A DNA stretch of 24,835 bases from CAZDOD01 sp964506935 (GTDB taxonomy: Bacteria > Desulfobacterota > Zymogenia > Zymogenales > Zymogenaceae), in the NCBI GenBank assembly GCA_964506935.1, contig CAZDOD010000016.1, positions 1 through 24,835 on the forward strand, read 5' to 3'. This document shows, piece after piece, positions 23,785 through 24,835 of the stretch; the stretch's first letter is position 1, and each line of letters begins with the position of its first letter. The translations under genes and the position numbers were made by a program. A model generated the notes under the pieces. That model was not told the origin of the DNA, did not search any database, and saw only the letters and a program-made list of their open reading frames with translations.

Positions 23785-24639
23785 CTATTCCCATTGTCCC
23801 TTAAAGATGCGCATGAGCTCTATGACGATATTTTTTATGTCTCCCCTTGCACGGGCCGTAATCTCATGGGGGAGCGTGATATCGGGGCTTTTCTTCATGA
23901 CGTCCCTGATGTTTTTCAGGTAAGCCGTTCGCATGGCCGTGGAGATGTTGATCTTTATTGCGCCGTTCTCGATCAGGTTTCTGTAGTCCCTTGTGGTGAG
24001 GCCCGATGCACCGTGGATGACCAGACCGATCTTGAGATTTTCTTTGAGCTTTGAAAGGAGGCCAAAATCCAATTTGGGCTTTTCTTTATACTGTCCGTAG
24101 ATCGTCCCGATTGAGGGGGCGAAGACGTCCACATCCGTCTCCTTTACGAAGACGGCCGCCTCTTCAGGATCGGTAAGGACGGTATTAACCTCCAATTTGG
24201 CGTCCTCTCTCCCGCTCATCGTCCCGAGTTTCCCCTCGACGGCGGCGTTGTAGACCTCGGCAAGCTCGACCGCCTTCTTTGTGAGTTTAAGATTCTCGGA
24301 AAGGGGTAGGTGGGATGCGTCAATCATCACCGAGTTGAATCCCGCATCGAGCGCCGTCCTAATCTGGTCGAGGTCGTCGGCCTGGTTGAGGTGGAGGACT
24401 ACCTTTGCATCCCTCCCCTGAGCGAGTGAGACGATGGACCTCCCGAAGGCCGTGATGTCGTAAAATTCGGTCAGGGGCTGTGCCCCGCCCTGTATGATTA
24501 CCGGGCAGTCGAGCTCCTCAGCCGCCGAAAAGATGGACATGATAAAGTCGGGATTTCCGACGTTGGTATCGAACGCCCCGATTGCGTATCCGTTATCGCA
24601 GGCGTCCTGATAGAGGTCAATGGCATCGATTATGGGCAT
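23785..24639 (-). CDS. Class II fructose-bisphosphate aldolase homologue with altered active site
   Basis: The 284-residue protein is clearly of the class II (zinc) ketose-bisphosphate aldolase fold: GYAIGAFDTNVGN near 18-29, SVMIDASHLPLSENLKLTKK (103-122), TDPEEAAVFVKET, HGASGL (209-214) and the phosphate-binding GAIKINISTAMR (226-237). However, the usual HLDH motif reads HLNQ (83-86), replacing the catalytic Asp and a zinc-ligand His. The GT-x-HG motif reads GTIYG (178-182), replacing a second zinc His. Only His209 of the three zinc ligands remains. Sugar-phosphate binding may be kept, but normal zinc-dependent aldol cleavage looks impossible. It could be a metal-independent lyase, an isomerase-like enzyme, or a regulator. 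The gene stands alone; AAAGGA precedes the ATG. Being under its own control fits an independent function. Confidence 0.85.
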   Translation of the reverse strand: MPIIDAIDLYQDACDNGYAIGAFDTNVGNPDFIMSIFSAAEELDCPVIIQGGAQPLTEFYDITAFGRSIVSLAQGRDAKVVLHLNQADDLDQIRTALDAGFNSVMIDASHLPLSENLKLTKKAVELAEVYNAAVEGKLGTMSGREDAKLEVNTVLTDPEEAAVFVKETDVDVFAPSIGTIYGQYKEKPKLDFGLLSKLKENLKIGLVIHGASGLTTRDYRNLIENGAIKINISTAMRTAYLKNIRDVMKKSPDITLPHEITARARGDIKNIVIELMRIFKGQWE

Positions 24640-24805
24640 AATGTTTTCCTTTATATATTATACATAAGAAAGAAAAAAAGTCATTACTACCTGTCTAACA
24701 CATTGTGAATTTATTGTCAATGGGTGGATCTTCATTTTGGCGGTTGATTTTTTTTGCGTATTGAGATATTTTATATAGAGGTTGGTCTTGATTAGAGGGT
24801 GTGAT

Positions 24806-24835
24806 ATGAAAAATTTTGCTCTACTTTATGTCAAG
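24806..24835 (+). CDS. Possible start of a plus-strand gene, cut by window edge
   Basis: An ATG at 24806 opens ten codons (MKNFALLYVK) to the window end and is preceded by AGGGTG at workable spacing. It would be divergent from the aldolase gene. Only ten residues are visible, so this is weak; a TTGATT-17-TATTTT pattern upstream could be its promoter. Confidence 0.25.
   Translation, partial: MKNFALLYVK

Noticed and set aside
24657..24720. TTGACA at 24715-24720 and TATAAT at 24657-24662 as the aldolase promoter
   Set aside because: The two boxes are 52 bases apart, and a start from this -10 box would fall inside the ribosome site.

Overview
The window looks like part of the chromosome of a Gram-negative, probably anaerobic bacterium of deltaproteobacterial (Desulfobacterota-like) type. 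This rests on gene content: System II cytochrome c maturation (ResB/CcsA) beside a tetrahaem cytochrome, an Mla lipid-transport operon (so an outer membrane), a RamA-like corrinoid activator with a 2Fe-2S domain, and intergenic repeats of kinds I remember from such genomes. The lineage is an inference. Almost every gene is on the minus strand; the only well-supported plus-strand gene is a dodecin at 1785. I see no rRNA, tRNA, CRISPR array, insertion sequence or phage gene.

Layout. 1-1529: acyl-CoA ligase, cut by the window edge. 1785-1994: dodecin on the plus strand, divergent from the ligase and convergent with a seven-helix membrane protein (2063-2791), with a palindromic terminator-like element between the last two. 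8639 down to 2973: a probable single operon purH, purE, tetrahaem cytochrome c, resB, ccsA, glycerophosphodiesterase, behind a promoter at 8900-8928 and a hairpin-rich leader. resB is interrupted by an in-frame TAG, and its cytoplasmic tail continues intact up to the ccsA start. 8933-9183: intergenic repeats and a terminator. 12262-9184: a DUF2339 membrane protein and a DUF3999 protein. 15530-12403: a secreted protein built from many short beta-strand-like repeats, translationally coupled to a RamA-like ASKHA/ferredoxin protein. 18166-15803: mlaE-mlaF-mlaD with its own promoter. 22808-18258: family 1 glycosidase, two-helix potassium channel with a TrkA/RCK domain, and a CHASE2 adenylate/guanylate cyclase, tightly packed. 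23367-22969: a small secreted protein with a strong promoter. 24639-23785: a class II aldolase homologue that lacks key catalytic and zinc-binding residues. A plus-strand gene may begin at 24806.

How the genes work together. The cytochrome c, ResB and CcsA genes form a logical unit: an apocytochrome and the machinery that attaches its haems. MlaEFD form the inner-membrane part of a phospholipid transporter. The glycosidase-channel-cyclase cluster may link carbohydrate use, potassium flux and cyclic nucleotide signalling, but that is inference. The most notable anomalies are the amber codon inside resB, the channel gene whose first helix lacks a canonical start codon, the aldolase homologue with a lost active site, and the structured leader before purH.
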